From assembly GCF_014303395.1 (NCBI RefSeq), contig NZ_CP060298.1:1364001-1428000 (forward strand): 64,000 nt of DNA, read 5' to 3'. A program made the position numbers and the translations under genes. Numbering within the stretch: the first letter of the stretch is position 1; each line of letters begins with the position of its first letter. Origin of the DNA: Nakamurella sp. PAMC28650 (lineage in GTDB: Bacteria; Actinomycetota; Actinomycetes; Mycobacteriales; Nakamurellaceae). This document shows, in pieces, positions 27,111 to 35,382 of the stretch. The notes below the pieces were generated by a model, which worked only from the letters and a program-made list of their open reading frames with translations, was not told the origin of the DNA and made no database searches.

Positions 27111-29231
27111 ATGCGGCTGCTGGCCATCGATTTCGGGACCTCGAACACGGTGGCGGCACTGCTGGTCGACGGCCAGGCGCCGCGGACGGTCAGCTTCGAC
27201 ACCTCACCCCTGCTCCCGTCGGCCGTCTTCCTGGGGGCGGACGGGCAGTACATCGTCGGACGTGACGCCCAGCGGCAGGCCAGGCTCGATCCGGCCAGGT
27301 ACGAGCCCAATCCCAAACGCCGGGTCGACGACGGCGAGATCCTGCTCGGTGACCGGGTGGTGCCGGTGGTGGACGTCATCGCCGCCGTGCTGCGGGTGGT
27401 CGCCACCGAGGTGCGACGTCAGCTCGGGGGGGCAGCTCCGGACGAGGTCCGCCTGACGCACCCGGCGCAGTGGGGCGCCATCAGGCAGAACGTGCTGGTC
27501 GCCGCAGCAAGGGCGGCCGGTCTGGGGACCAACCTGCTGCTGATCCCGGAACCGGTGGCAGCAGCGGCCCAGTTCACCCGGCTGCCGGGTCGCGCCCTGC
27601 CGCCCGGCGGCACCGTCGCCGTCTACGACCTCGGCGGGGGCACCTTCGACATCGCGATCGTGGGCCGGACGCAGGGCGGCGCCCCGTCCTCCGCCGGTCC
27701 GGCGTCGCGGGCCGGTCCGGCCCAGGCGGAGTTCCACGTGCTGGCCGAGGCCGGTCTGCCCGATCTCGGCGGCCTGGATTTCGACCAGGCCATCCTGGAC
27801 CAGGTCGGCAGGAGCACCTCCTCGACGGATCCCGGACGGTGGCAGCAGATCCTCCGGCCGGTGGACTCGGCGTCCCGGCGTGCGGCCAGGGCGCTCGCCG
27901 ACGACGTCAGGGCGGCCAAGGAAGCCCTGTCCCGCTACCCGCAGACGGATGTCTCGCTACCCGATCCGTTCGTCGACGCGCACCTGACGAGGACCGAGTT
28001 CGAAGGTCTGATCCGGCCCAACCTGCTGCGGTCCATCGAGGTGCTCTCGACGGTGCTGAAGACCGCGGGCCTTGCCCCGGAGCGGCTCGGGGGGATCTTC
28101 CTGGTGGGTGGGTCCTCCCGGATCCCGCTGGTGGCCGGCCTGATCCAGGACCGCCTGCACGTGACGCCGGTCGCGCTGGACCAGCCGGAGACCGCGGTCG
28201 CCCTCGGAGCCCTGCTGGTCCCGGTGAATCGTGCGAGCAACCGGACTGTGGGGCTCGCGGACCGGTCGTCGCCGTTCGCCGGCCGGCCGGCCGGTTCGCC
28301 GACCGGGCCGCATGCCCCACCTCTGCCGTCGGGGGCGGCCCCCTCACCGCCGGGGGGGAACGCTGCGTCCACCGGCCCGACGCACTCCGTCCGATCCGGA
28401 TCGGCGGGTTCGCCGGTCTCTCCGGACGTGATCCCCCCGTCAGCCGATCGTGGAGGGCGGCGGCGCCTGCTGCTGGCCGGCGCCCTGGTCGTGCTGGTCC
28501 TCGCGGGTGCGGTCCTGCTGATCGTCCGGCCGTTCGGCTCCACCCAGGCCTCCGGGCCGGCCGCCGGCCCGGCTGCCGGCCACCCGACCTCTGCAACGGC
28601 GGCCGGCCCGACCGCTGCCTCAGCCGCCGGGCCGACGCCGGCAACGGCCGCGTCCGTGGGACCGGCGACGGCTGCCACCTCGACCGGCAGCGTGGTCGCC
28701 GCGACCGGTCTGGGGCCCGGCAAAGCGTTCACCGCGGGTGAGGTCGCGTTCATGAGCAACAACGTGGACCGCCTGACGCAGTGCTCGGAGTACACCTCCA
28801 CGTTCAACGGCGCGCCGGAGATCGCCGCCTCGGCGGGGTTCAAGGTCAGTCGGGCGGTGCGATGCGCCGTGGCCACCGCGGACGAGGGCAATCTCTACGG
28901 ATCCGTGCTGGTCTACGTGATGACGGTGAAGACCCCGGCCGCCGCCGACCGATACCTGAGCGATATGTACAAGGCCAAGGTCGCGGACCGGTTCGGTGGC
29001 TACAAGCAGGACAGCGACGTCAAGTTCACCAACGGCGCGGGTGGCCGGGTGATCACCGCGAGCGACCTGCCGACCTTCGGGCAGAATCCCAGCGACCCCA
29101 CGCAGGGCGCCTCGGTGCTGGCCTGGACGTCGACGGGCCGGCCGTACGTGGGCATCGTGGTCTCGCTGCCCCTCGCCTCCCAGTCCGCTCTCAACAGCTA
29201 CTGGGTGGCGAACTACAAGCCACGCAACTGA
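27111..29231 (+). CDS. membrane-anchored Hsp70-like protein without substrate-binding domain
   Basis: 706 residues from the ATG at 27111; a GTG one codon earlier is possible. Residues 1-375 are an Hsp70 nucleotide-binding domain: AIDFGTSNTVAAL, PEPVAAAA, YDLGGGTFDIAIV and FLVGGSSRIPLV. The peptide-binding domain of DnaK is missing. A Pro/Ser/Gly linker (376-440) leads to one transmembrane helix (about 448-468), an Ala/Thr/Pro-rich spacer and a ~165-residue extracytoplasmic domain with two Cys (TQCSEY, AVRCAV), likely disulphide-linked. ATPase events inside could thus drive or sense something outside. Downstream are a dynamin-like GTPase and a GrpE-like protein, its probable exchange factor. 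Confidence 0.85.
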   Translation: MRLLAIDFGTSNTVAALLVDGQAPRTVSFDTSPLLPSAVFLGADGQYIVGRDAQRQARLDPARYEPNPKRRVDDGEILLGDRVVPVVDVIAAVLRVVATEVRRQLGGAAPDEVRLTHPAQWGAIRQNVLVAAARAAGLGTNLLLIPEPVAAAAQFTRLPGRALPPGGTVAVYDLGGGTFDIAIVGRTQGGAPSSAGPASRAGPAQAEFHVLAEAGLPDLGGLDFDQAILDQVGRSTSSTDPGRWQQILRPVDSASRRAARALADDVRAAKEALSRYPQTDVSLPDPFVDAHLTRTEFEGLIRPNLLRSIEVLSTVLKTAGLAPERLGGIFLVGGSSRIPLVAGLIQDRLHVTPVALDQPETAVALGALLVPVNRASNRTVGLADRSSPFAGRPAGSPTGPHAPPLPSGAAPSPPGGNAASTGPTHSVRSGSAGSPVSPDVIPPSADRGGRRRLLLAGALVVLVLAGAVLLIVRPFGSTQASGPAAGPAAGHPTSATAAGPTAASAAGPTPATAASVGPATAATSTGSVVAATGLGPGKAFTAGEVAFMSNNVDRLTQCSEYTSTFNGAPEIAASAGFKVSRAVRCAVATADEGNLYGSVLVYVMTVKTPAAADRYLSDMYKAKVADRFGGYKQDSDVKFTNGAGGRVITASDLPTFGQNPSDPTQGASVLAWTSTGRPYVGIVVSLPLASQSALNSYWVANYKPRN

Positions 29232-29328
29232 TCGCCCGGGTAGGCACGGGCGCACACGAGCACAGCCGGGCGGTCTGCTCATCGGCTGGAGCAGGTCGCG
29301 GTCAGGAACTCCGCGGGAAGGAACACCG

Positions 29329-30978
29329 ATGCAGGGTCCGTTGTCCAAGGCGGTCGGCGGTATGTGCACCGCCCTCCTGCCGCAGGTCTCGCCGCGGACG
29401 GCGGCCGGCGTCGGCGAGGTGCTGAGGCGACTGGACACGCCGTTGCAGCTGGCGGTGGCCGGGCGGATCAAGTCGGGAAAGTCGACCCTGGTCAACGCCT
29501 TGATCGGGCGGCGGGTCGCACCGACCGACGTCGGTGAGTGCACCCGCCTGGTGACCCGGTTCCAGTACGGGACGGTGGATCGCATCGAGGTGGTGTTCCG
29601 GGACGGCCGGCGGTCGACGCTGCCGTTCGCTCCGGACGGCGGGATCCCGGCCGATCTCGGGATCGACCTGGTCGGCGTCTCGCACCTCGAGGCCTACCTG
29701 ACCAGCGCGCTGCTGGCCGACATCACCGTCATCGACACCCCCGGTCTCGGATCGTTGGATTCGGCCTCGGTCTCCCGGACGGAGGCGTTGCTGGGTGCGT
29801 CGCGACTGCCGGCCGATGTCGACGGGTCGGCCGCTCAGGACCCGTCGTCCCTCGATGCGACCTCCCGGTTCGCGGTCGCCGGAGCCGAGGCGGTCGTCTA
29901 CGTGTTCACCCAGTCGGTCCGGGCCGACGACGCGCTGGTGCTGGCCGCCTTCACCGCCGCCACCGCGTCCCGTGACGCCGGCCCGGTCAACGCGCTCGCG
30001 GTGCTGAACAAAGCCGACACCGTGGTCGCCGATTCGGTGCAGGGCGCCGGCGGCAGCATCCGGGAGGCAGCCCGCATCCTGGCCCGCAGCCAGGCCGACC
30101 TCCTCCGGCCGCGGGTGGCGGACGTGTTGCCCGTCATCGGGTTGCTCGCCGAGACAGCGGAGACCGGCGCGTTCACCGCCGCTGACGCCGAGGCCCTGCG
30201 CCTGTTGACCGGTGTCGATCCCGCCCTGTTCGGCGCCATGACGATGGCCGGTGACCTGTTCACCGAGATGGATGCACCCCTCGACCGCCGCACCAGGGTG
30301 CGGCTGCTGCAACTGCTGGACCTCTACGGCATCAGCGAGGCGGTCCGAATCCTGCGGGCCGAGCCGGCGATCTCGGCGGGTGAACTGCGCCGCCGGCTGC
30401 TGGAGGAATCCGGATTCACCGAGCTGCGCCGGAGGCTGGGTGAGGTGTTCCGCTCCCGGGCCGACGGGATCAAGGCCTCGGCGGCACTGGCCGCGATGGC
30501 GGCTCTGGCCGCGTCCTCCGGTGATTGGGCCGAACGCCAGCGCGTGCACGATGCGATCGAGCTGCTGCTCCAGCGGCCGGAGGCTCACCAGCTCCGGTTG
30601 CTGGAGGCATTGACCCTGGTCAGTACCGGTACGGTCCCGATGCCGAACGATCTGACGGCCGAGATCCTCCGGGTCGGCGGATCGGTGCGCCCCGCCGACC
30701 AGCTCGGCCTGCCGGGGGTCCCCGTCGAGCAACTGCAGGCGACCGCGCTGGAACGGGCGGGCTGGTGGCGTTCGTTCGCCTCGTTCGGCGCCACGCCGGC
30801 GCAGAGCCGGGTGGCGCACGTCGTGCACCGGGCCTACTTCCTGATGTGGCAGGAGCTCAGGGGTGATCCACCGTCTCGACCGGTCGGGGCCCTGGCCGTC
30901 GGCACCGCACCACTGCCGCAATTCCGTCAGCCCGATCCGCCGTTCGGGCAGGGCCGGCCCGGGGAGGGACCGAGATGA
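29329..30978 (+). CDS. dynamin-like GTPase (IniA/IniC-type)
   Basis: 549 residues with GGAAGGAAC upstream. The GTPase domain has G1 AGRIKSGKSTLVNAL, G3 DTPGLG and G4 NKAD; an unusually long insert follows G3. The remaining ~330 residues are helical, with RRRL-rich segments, as in bacterial dynamin-like proteins that bend or fuse membranes. Mycobacterial IniA and IniC are characterised relatives in broad terms. Its stop overlaps the next start (ATGA at 30975), placing it in a coupled operon with the repeat protein and the GrpE-like protein. Confidence 0.85.
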   Translation: MQGPLSKAVGGMCTALLPQVSPRTAAGVGEVLRRLDTPLQLAVAGRIKSGKSTLVNALIGRRVAPTDVGECTRLVTRFQYGTVDRIEVVFRDGRRSTLPFAPDGGIPADLGIDLVGVSHLEAYLTSALLADITVIDTPGLGSLDSASVSRTEALLGASRLPADVDGSAAQDPSSLDATSRFAVAGAEAVVYVFTQSVRADDALVLAAFTAATASRDAGPVNALAVLNKADTVVADSVQGAGGSIREAARILARSQADLLRPRVADVLPVIGLLAETAETGAFTAADAEALRLLTGVDPALFGAMTMAGDLFTEMDAPLDRRTRVRLLQLLDLYGISEAVRILRAEPAISAGELRRRLLEESGFTELRRRLGEVFRSRADGIKASAALAAMAALAASSGDWAERQRVHDAIELLLQRPEAHQLRLLEALTLVSTGTVPMPNDLTAEILRVGGSVRPADQLGLPGVPVEQLQATALERAGWWRSFASFGATPAQSRVAHVVHRAYFLMWQELRGDPPSRPVGALAVGTAPLPQFRQPDPPFGQGRPGEGPR

Positions 30979-31172
30979 GTGCCCGACCGGACGCCGGGCC
31001 GACCGACGGCCGGGCCGGCGCCTACGTCGGCGACGCGTACTCGGGCGACGGGGTCTCCGGGGACGGGATCTCCGGCGAGGCCGGGGTCTCCGGGGCCGGG
31101 GTCTCCGGCGAGGCCGGGATCTCCGGTGAGGCCGGGATCTCCGACATCAAGACCAGGACACCGAACTCATGA
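30975..31172 (+). CDS. 65-residue Gly/Ser/Val repeat protein
   Basis: The ATG overlaps the dynamin-like gene stop and its own stop overlaps the GrpE-like start, so it is sandwiched in translational coupling. After a 20-residue polar lead it repeats SGDG/SGEAG units linked by V or I (GVSGDGISGEAGVSGAGVSG), then ends DIKTRTPNS. The third codon position is almost always G or C, supporting a real gene. No signal peptide or hydrophobic helix is seen. A flexible low-complexity linker or coat is the most that can be said; mycobacterial IniB in the related cluster is likewise Gly/Ala-rich. Confidence 0.6.
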   Translation: MSARPDAGPTDGRAGAYVGDAYSGDGVSGDGISGEAGVSGAGVSGEAGISGEAGISDIKTRTPNS

Positions 31173-31471
31173 TGGATTCCGATCCGTCGGTGGAACGACG
31201 GCTGTTGCTCGACCTGCTGATCTACGCCTGGGATCGCGCGCGCAGCGCCGGCGTGTGGGAGCGCCTCTCGGTCGGGCTCGCCGGTGTCGGGGTCGAGGTC
31301 GTCCGACCCGACGGAGAGGTATTCGATCCGATCGCACACGAGGCCGGGGGCGTCGAACCCACGTCGGACCCATTGCTGCACAACACCGTCGCCGAAACCG
31401 AATCGGTGGGTTTCCTCGATCGTGGGCGAGTCATCCGGGAACCGGTGGTCGTCGTCTACCGCTTGATCTGA
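31169..31471 (+). CDS. truncated GrpE-like nucleotide exchange factor
   Basis: 100 residues. The second half matches the GrpE beta-domain: GVEVVRPDGEVFDPIAHEA aligns with the conserved GVE...GExFDPxxHEA block, and the ending VGFLDRGRVIREPVVVVY matches the family's GYxxxxRVLRPAxVVV. The long dimerising coiled coil of true GrpE (about 100 residues) is reduced to a short helix. GrpE releases ADP from Hsp70; the natural partner here is the membrane Hsp70-like protein three genes upstream. It is coupled to the previous gene by an ATGA overlap. Confidence 0.75.
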   Translation: MMDSDPSVERRLLLDLLIYAWDRARSAGVWERLSVGLAGVGVEVVRPDGEVFDPIAHEAGGVEPTSDPLLHNTVAETESVGFLDRGRVIREPVVVVYRLI

Positions 31472-31576
31472 GGACTTTCGTTGCGGGCAGGCAGTTCTCG
31501 GCTTGTGCGGCCACATCTGCGCCCTTCGACCGTCATCGGTGGTCGGCCGCCATTGCGGCCATTCGGCCTAACTTTG

Positions 31577-32957
31577 GGGTCTCCTGACGTTTTCGTGGGT
31601 GGTTTAGCGGCCTGGTAGCGGCGGGCATAACCCGCCGCGGGTGAGCATTGCCATGGCTATCAACGCTTCTGGGCTGTGAAAGCCGTACGACCTGCGGGTC
31701 AAGGCCCGTAGGTGGGTGTTGGTGGCCTCGGATTGGGCGTTGCTCATGTGGTGGATCAGGGTGTTCCAAATCAGCTGCTGGAACCGCTTCAACGTTGCGG
31801 CCAGGGCGATGAACCCGGGCAGTTGGGAGCGGCGGGCCCAGGCGATCCAGCCGGCCAGCAGTTCACGGCCGGCCTGGCCCTTGACCTGGAACACCGCGCG
31901 CAGTTGCTCCTTCAGCAGATACGCCCGATACAGATGCCGGTTGGTCTGGGCGATCGAGGTGACCGACCCGCGTTGCTCCGGGGACAGGTCCGCCGGGTTT
32001 TTCAGCAATGCCCAGCGGCTGCCCTTCACCGACGACGCCTGCGCAGAGCTACTGTTACCCCGCAGCGTGTTCCACGTCTGACGACGGACCTTGTCCAACT
32101 CCCGGGTGGCCCACCCCACGATATGAAACGGATCCAATCCCAGCACCGCCTGCGGCGCGCGGGCCGTCACGGTGTCGTGGATCCACTGCGCCCCGTCGGC
32201 CGAGACGTGCGTCAACGCCGCCGCCCGTTCTGGGCCGAGTTGGTCGAAGAACCGACCCAGGGTGTCGCTGTTGCGGCCCGGTGCGGCCCACACCAATCTG
32301 CCGGAGTCTTGATCGACCACGCACGTCAGATACCGCTGGCCTTTGCGGTGGGAGATTTCATCGATGCCGATCCGCTGCAGCCCCGCGAGCACGTCCCGGC
32401 CGGCCAAACCGTCGGCGACGACGTGCTCGATGATTGCGCTCACGTGCCGCCACGACGTCCGCATCAACTGCGCCACCACCGACGAAGCGGTGTGCGCCGC
32501 CAACCACGCGCACTGGTCTTCAAACGCTCGGGTTGCCCGCGCGCCGGGTCGGGCCCACGGCACCGCCGCGACGACCACCCCGTGCGTCCGGCAGTTCACC
32601 CGCGGAGCCGCAGCCTGCAGGAATACCATCGTCGACCCCCAGTCCAGCGACCGCCACCGCCGGGTTCCGCCGCCCTGGTCATAGCCCGGCCGTCTACGCC
32701 GGCATCGACTGCACCTGCTCCGGGCGCCCTTCGTCGCACGCACCGAAACGACCAGCACCTGCCGGTCGTCGGCCTCCTCCCACGCCACATCGCACACCTG
32801 CAGTTGCTCGACACCGAGCAGCTTTCGCCATATCGTTACACCGCGCACACCGTGCTCCTGGATAGTGACTGACCCTAGATAAGCCAGAACCTATACGCAG
32901 CCCGGTGTGTCGCCCACAACCAGGGGTCAAACCACCCACGAGAACGTCACAAGAGCC
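31577..32957 (-). mobile_element. ISL3-family insertion sequence, copy 1 (1381 bp)
   Basis: The ends are imperfect inverted repeats of about 30 bases: GGGTCTCCTGACG at the left and GGCTCTTGTGACG read inward from the right, followed in both by a shared CGTGGGTGGTTT block. The element is flanked by an 8-bp target duplication, TAACTTTG at 31569-31576 and 32958-32965, as expected for ISL3. It contains one intact transposase gene and should be active or recently active. It has inserted 106 bases after the GrpE-like gene. Confidence 0.95.
31604..32848 (-). CDS. ISL3 family transposase (copy 1)
   Basis: 414 residues, full length. The N-terminal zinc-binding region (CSRCRRRRPGYD) and a helix-turn-helix precede the DDE_Tnp_ISL3 catalytic core: GIDEISHRKGQRYLT (first Asp), GLDPFHIVGWA (second Asp) and SEATNTHLRALTRRSYGF (Glu region). 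It differs from copy 2 by only a few residues (for example FDQLG against FDELG, RGNSS against RGRSS, RGSVTS against RGSLAS). Transposes its own element. Confidence 0.95.
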   Translation of the reverse strand: MRGVTIWRKLLGVEQLQVCDVAWEEADDRQVLVVSVRATKGARSRCSRCRRRRPGYDQGGGTRRWRSLDWGSTMVFLQAAAPRVNCRTHGVVVAAVPWARPGARATRAFEDQCAWLAAHTASSVVAQLMRTSWRHVSAIIEHVVADGLAGRDVLAGLQRIGIDEISHRKGQRYLTCVVDQDSGRLVWAAPGRNSDTLGRFFDQLGPERAAALTHVSADGAQWIHDTVTARAPQAVLGLDPFHIVGWATRELDKVRRQTWNTLRGNSSSAQASSVKGSRWALLKNPADLSPEQRGSVTSIAQTNRHLYRAYLLKEQLRAVFQVKGQAGRELLAGWIAWARRSQLPGFIALAATLKRFQQLIWNTLIHHMSNAQSEATNTHLRALTRRSYGFHSPEALIAMAMLTRGGLCPPLPGR

Positions 32958-32965
32958 TAACTTTG

Positions 32966-33296
32966 ATGCGTTAATCGTTGACGACCGCGCAACTCTTGTA
33001 TCATCGCCGCACTTTGCAGAAGGGTGGACGAACGCGGCCGAACTCTGCCAAAATCCTGCCAAAGTCCGGCCAGAATCCGCTGCATAATCTCTGCCCGCGG
33101 ATGTTCGACCGGGCAAATCCACGGCTCTGGATACCGTCACCGATTCCGGTACGGGTCGGCTGTCGCGGGAAAGCGTCCGGGGTTCCGTGTCGCTTCGTTC
33201 GAAGTCGTCGATGCACCAGCTCACCTGTAGTGACCGAAACACCTCTCACGTCGCAGTGCGGTCTGGTGGACGAGGCCCCGCAGACGCACTATCGAT
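32966..33296. other. non-coding DNA trapped between the two ISL3 copies
   Basis: 331 bases remain between the element target sites. No gene is supported. The left part is richer in A/T than its surroundings (around GATGCGTTAATCG). Together with 31472-31568 and 34694-34781 it reconstructs an ancestral ~530-base interval between the GrpE-like gene and lsr2. Confidence 0.6.
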
Positions 33297-33304
33297 ATAT
33301 TTCA

Positions 33305-34685
33305 GGGTCTCCTGACGTTTTCGTGGGTGGTTTAGCGTCCGGGAAGCGGCGGGCATAACCCGCCGCGGGTGAGCATTGCCATGGCTATCAACGCTTCTGG
33401 GCTGTGAAAGCCGTACGACCTGCGGGTCAAGGCCCGTAGGTGGGTGTTGGTGGCCTCGGATTGGGCGTTGCTCATGTGGTGGATCAGGGTGTTCCAAATC
33501 AGCTGCTGGAACCGCTTCAACGTTGCGGCCAGGGCGATGAACCCGGGCAGTTGGGAGCGGCGGGCCCAGGCGATCCAGCCGGCCAACAGTTCACGGCCGG
33601 CCTGGCCCTTGACCTGGAACACCGCGCGCAGTTGCTCCTTCAGCAGATACGCCCGATACAGATGCCGGTTGGTCTGGGCGATCGAGGCGAGGGACCCGCG
33701 TTGCTCCGGGGACAGGTCCGCCGGGTTTTTCAGCAATGCCCAGCGGCTGCCCTTCACCGACGACGCCTGCGCAGAGCTACTCCTACCCCGCAGCGTGTTC
33801 CACGTCTGACGACGGACCTTGTCCAACTCCCGGGTGGCCCACCCCACGATATGAAACGGATCCAATCCCAGCACCGCCTGCGGCGCGCGGGCCGTCACGG
33901 TGTCGTGGATCCACTGCGCCCCGTCGGCCGAGACGTGCGTCAACGCCGCCGCCCGTTCTGGGCCGAGCTCGTCGAAGAACCGACCCAGGGTGTCGCTGTT
34001 GCGGCCCGGTGCGGCCCACACCAATCTGCCGGAGTCTTGATCGACCACGCACGTCAGATACCGCTGGCCTTTGCGGTGGGAGATTTCATCGATGCCGATC
34101 CGCTGCAGCCCCGCGAGCACGTCCCGGCCGGCCAAACCGTCGGCGACGACGTGCTCGATGATTGCGCTCACGTGCCGCCACGACGTCCGCATCAACTGCG
34201 CCACCACCGACGAAGCGGTGTGCGCCGCCAACCACGCGCACTGGTCCTCAAACGCTCGGGTTGCCCGCGCGCCGGGTCGGGCCCACGGCACCGCCGCGAC
34301 GACCACCCCGTGCGTCCGGCAGTTCACCCGCGGAGCCGCAGCCTGCAGGAATACCATCGTCGACCCCCAGTCCAGCGACCGCCACCGCCGGGTTCCGCCG
34401 CCCTGGTCATAGCCCGGCCGTCTACGCCGGCATCGACTGCACCTACTCCGGGCGCCCTTCGTCGCACGCACCGAAACGACCAGCACCTGCCGGTCGTCGG
34501 CCTCCTCCCACGCCACATCGCACACCTGCAGTTGCTCGACACCGAGCAGCTTTCGCCATATCGTTACACCGCGCACACCGTGCTCCTGGATAGTGACTGA
34601 CCCTAGATAAGCCAGAACCTATACGCAGCCCGGTGTGTCGCCCACAACCAGGGGTCAAACCACCCACGAGAACGTCACAAGAGCC
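33305..34685 (-). mobile_element. ISL3-family insertion sequence, copy 2 (1381 bp)
   Basis: Same length, orientation and ends as copy 1. The 8-bp target duplication is ATATTTCA at 33297-33304 and 34686-34693, different from that of copy 1, so the two insertions were independent. The right end lies 96 bases upstream of lsr2 and 13 bases upstream of a palindrome, so it probably separates lsr2 from distal promoter elements. Confidence 0.95.
33332..34576 (-). CDS. ISL3 family transposase (copy 2)
   Basis: 414 residues, intact, nearly identical to copy 1. The same zinc-binding region and DDE core residues are present. Both copies being uninterrupted suggests recent arrival or maintained activity. 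Confidence 0.95.
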   Translation of the reverse strand: MRGVTIWRKLLGVEQLQVCDVAWEEADDRQVLVVSVRATKGARSRCSRCRRRRPGYDQGGGTRRWRSLDWGSTMVFLQAAAPRVNCRTHGVVVAAVPWARPGARATRAFEDQCAWLAAHTASSVVAQLMRTSWRHVSAIIEHVVADGLAGRDVLAGLQRIGIDEISHRKGQRYLTCVVDQDSGRLVWAAPGRNSDTLGRFFDELGPERAAALTHVSADGAQWIHDTVTARAPQAVLGLDPFHIVGWATRELDKVRRQTWNTLRGRSSSAQASSVKGSRWALLKNPADLSPEQRGSLASIAQTNRHLYRAYLLKEQLRAVFQVKGQAGRELLAGWIAWARRSQLPGFIALAATLKRFQQLIWNTLIHHMSNAQSEATNTHLRALTRRSYGFHSPEALIAMAMLTRGGLCPPLPGR

Positions 34686-34698
34686 ATATTTCAGGCGG

Positions 34699-34712
34699 CA
34701 AACCCGGGTTTG
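34699..34712. promoter_or_regulatory. perfect 14-bp palindrome upstream of lsr2
   Basis: CAAACCCGGGTTTG is fully self-complementary, 69 bases before the lsr2 ATG, in an A/T-richer stretch (TTGTTGTGATTTTTCC follows). A dimeric repressor site is plausible; Lsr2 itself prefers A/T-rich minor-groove sites. ISL3 copy 2 ends 13 bases before it. Confidence 0.4.
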
Positions 34713-34781
34713 TTGTGATTTTTCCGACTTGCATGCGCCATGATGGTTGTCTCACGTTCATTCGAGTCGAAAGGCCTCGTC

Positions 34782-35120
34782 ATGGCTCAGGTCACCAATG
34801 TCAAACTCCTCGATGATCTCGACGGCGGCAAAGCCGTGGAGACCGTCTCCTTCGGCGTCGACGGGGTCGGCTACGAAATCGACCTCAGCCTCAAGAACGC
34901 AAAGGCCCTCCGCAAGGCGCTGGCCGAGTTCGTCTCCGTCGGGCGTCAGGTGAAGGCGCCCTCCAGTGGGTCTCCGCGCACCGCCTCCCGGGGTAGGGCT
35001 GCTGGTCCCGATGCCGCAACCGTGCGGGCGTGGGCGCACGAGAACGCCGTTCCGGTATCGGTTCGGGGTCGTGTTTCTGCCGAGGTGCGCGCTCAGTACC
35101 TGGAAGCCAACAGCCAGTAA
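34782..35120 (+). CDS. lsr2: Lsr2 nucleoid-associated silencer
   Basis: 112 residues from the ATG at 34782, with AAAGG 8 bases upstream. The N-terminal oligomerisation domain (VKLLDDLDGGKAVETVSFGVDG...YEIDLS) and the C-terminal DNA-binding domain (VRAWAHENAVPVSVRGRVSAEV), with the RGR AT-hook-like motif, are both complete. Lsr2 is the actinobacterial H-NS analogue; it binds A/T-rich foreign DNA and silences it. It sits between two dynamin-like GTPase genes, directly after the paired insertion sequences. Confidence 0.95.
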   Translation: MAQVTNVKLLDDLDGGKAVETVSFGVDGVGYEIDLSLKNAKALRKALAEFVSVGRQVKAPSSGSPRTASRGRAAGPDAATVRAWAHENAVPVSVRGRVSAEVRAQYLEANSQ

Positions 35121-35129
35121 TCGCGAACC

Positions 35130-35146
35130 GCCGACATATCGTCGGC
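35130..35146. terminator. hairpin after lsr2
   Basis: GCCGAC-ATATC-GTCGGC forms a 6-bp perfect stem starting 10 bases after the lsr2 stop. There is no T-run, so termination would be of the actinobacterial stem-only type; this is a weak call. Confidence 0.4.
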
Positions 35147-35382
35147 CTGCCGTATCGGTGTTGCCGGGTGATCTCGCCCACGCCGACATCGGTCACCGGG
35201 ATCGATCACCGCGTCGATCAGATGTTCGCCAACGAACACGGAGGCCCTCGGGTTCCCCGGGGACCGGAATATCTCCCGGCCGGTAATCTCCCCGAAATAC
35301 GGGGTAGCTTTCAGGTTCGGCACCGTCACGGTGGGTGCCGCAACACCTCAAGCTAGTAGCGGCCCCGGTTGGAGAAGAAACC

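Noticed and set aside
31569-34693. Composite transposon
   Set aside because: The two ISL3 copies have different target duplications and enclose only non-coding DNA, so there is no cargo.
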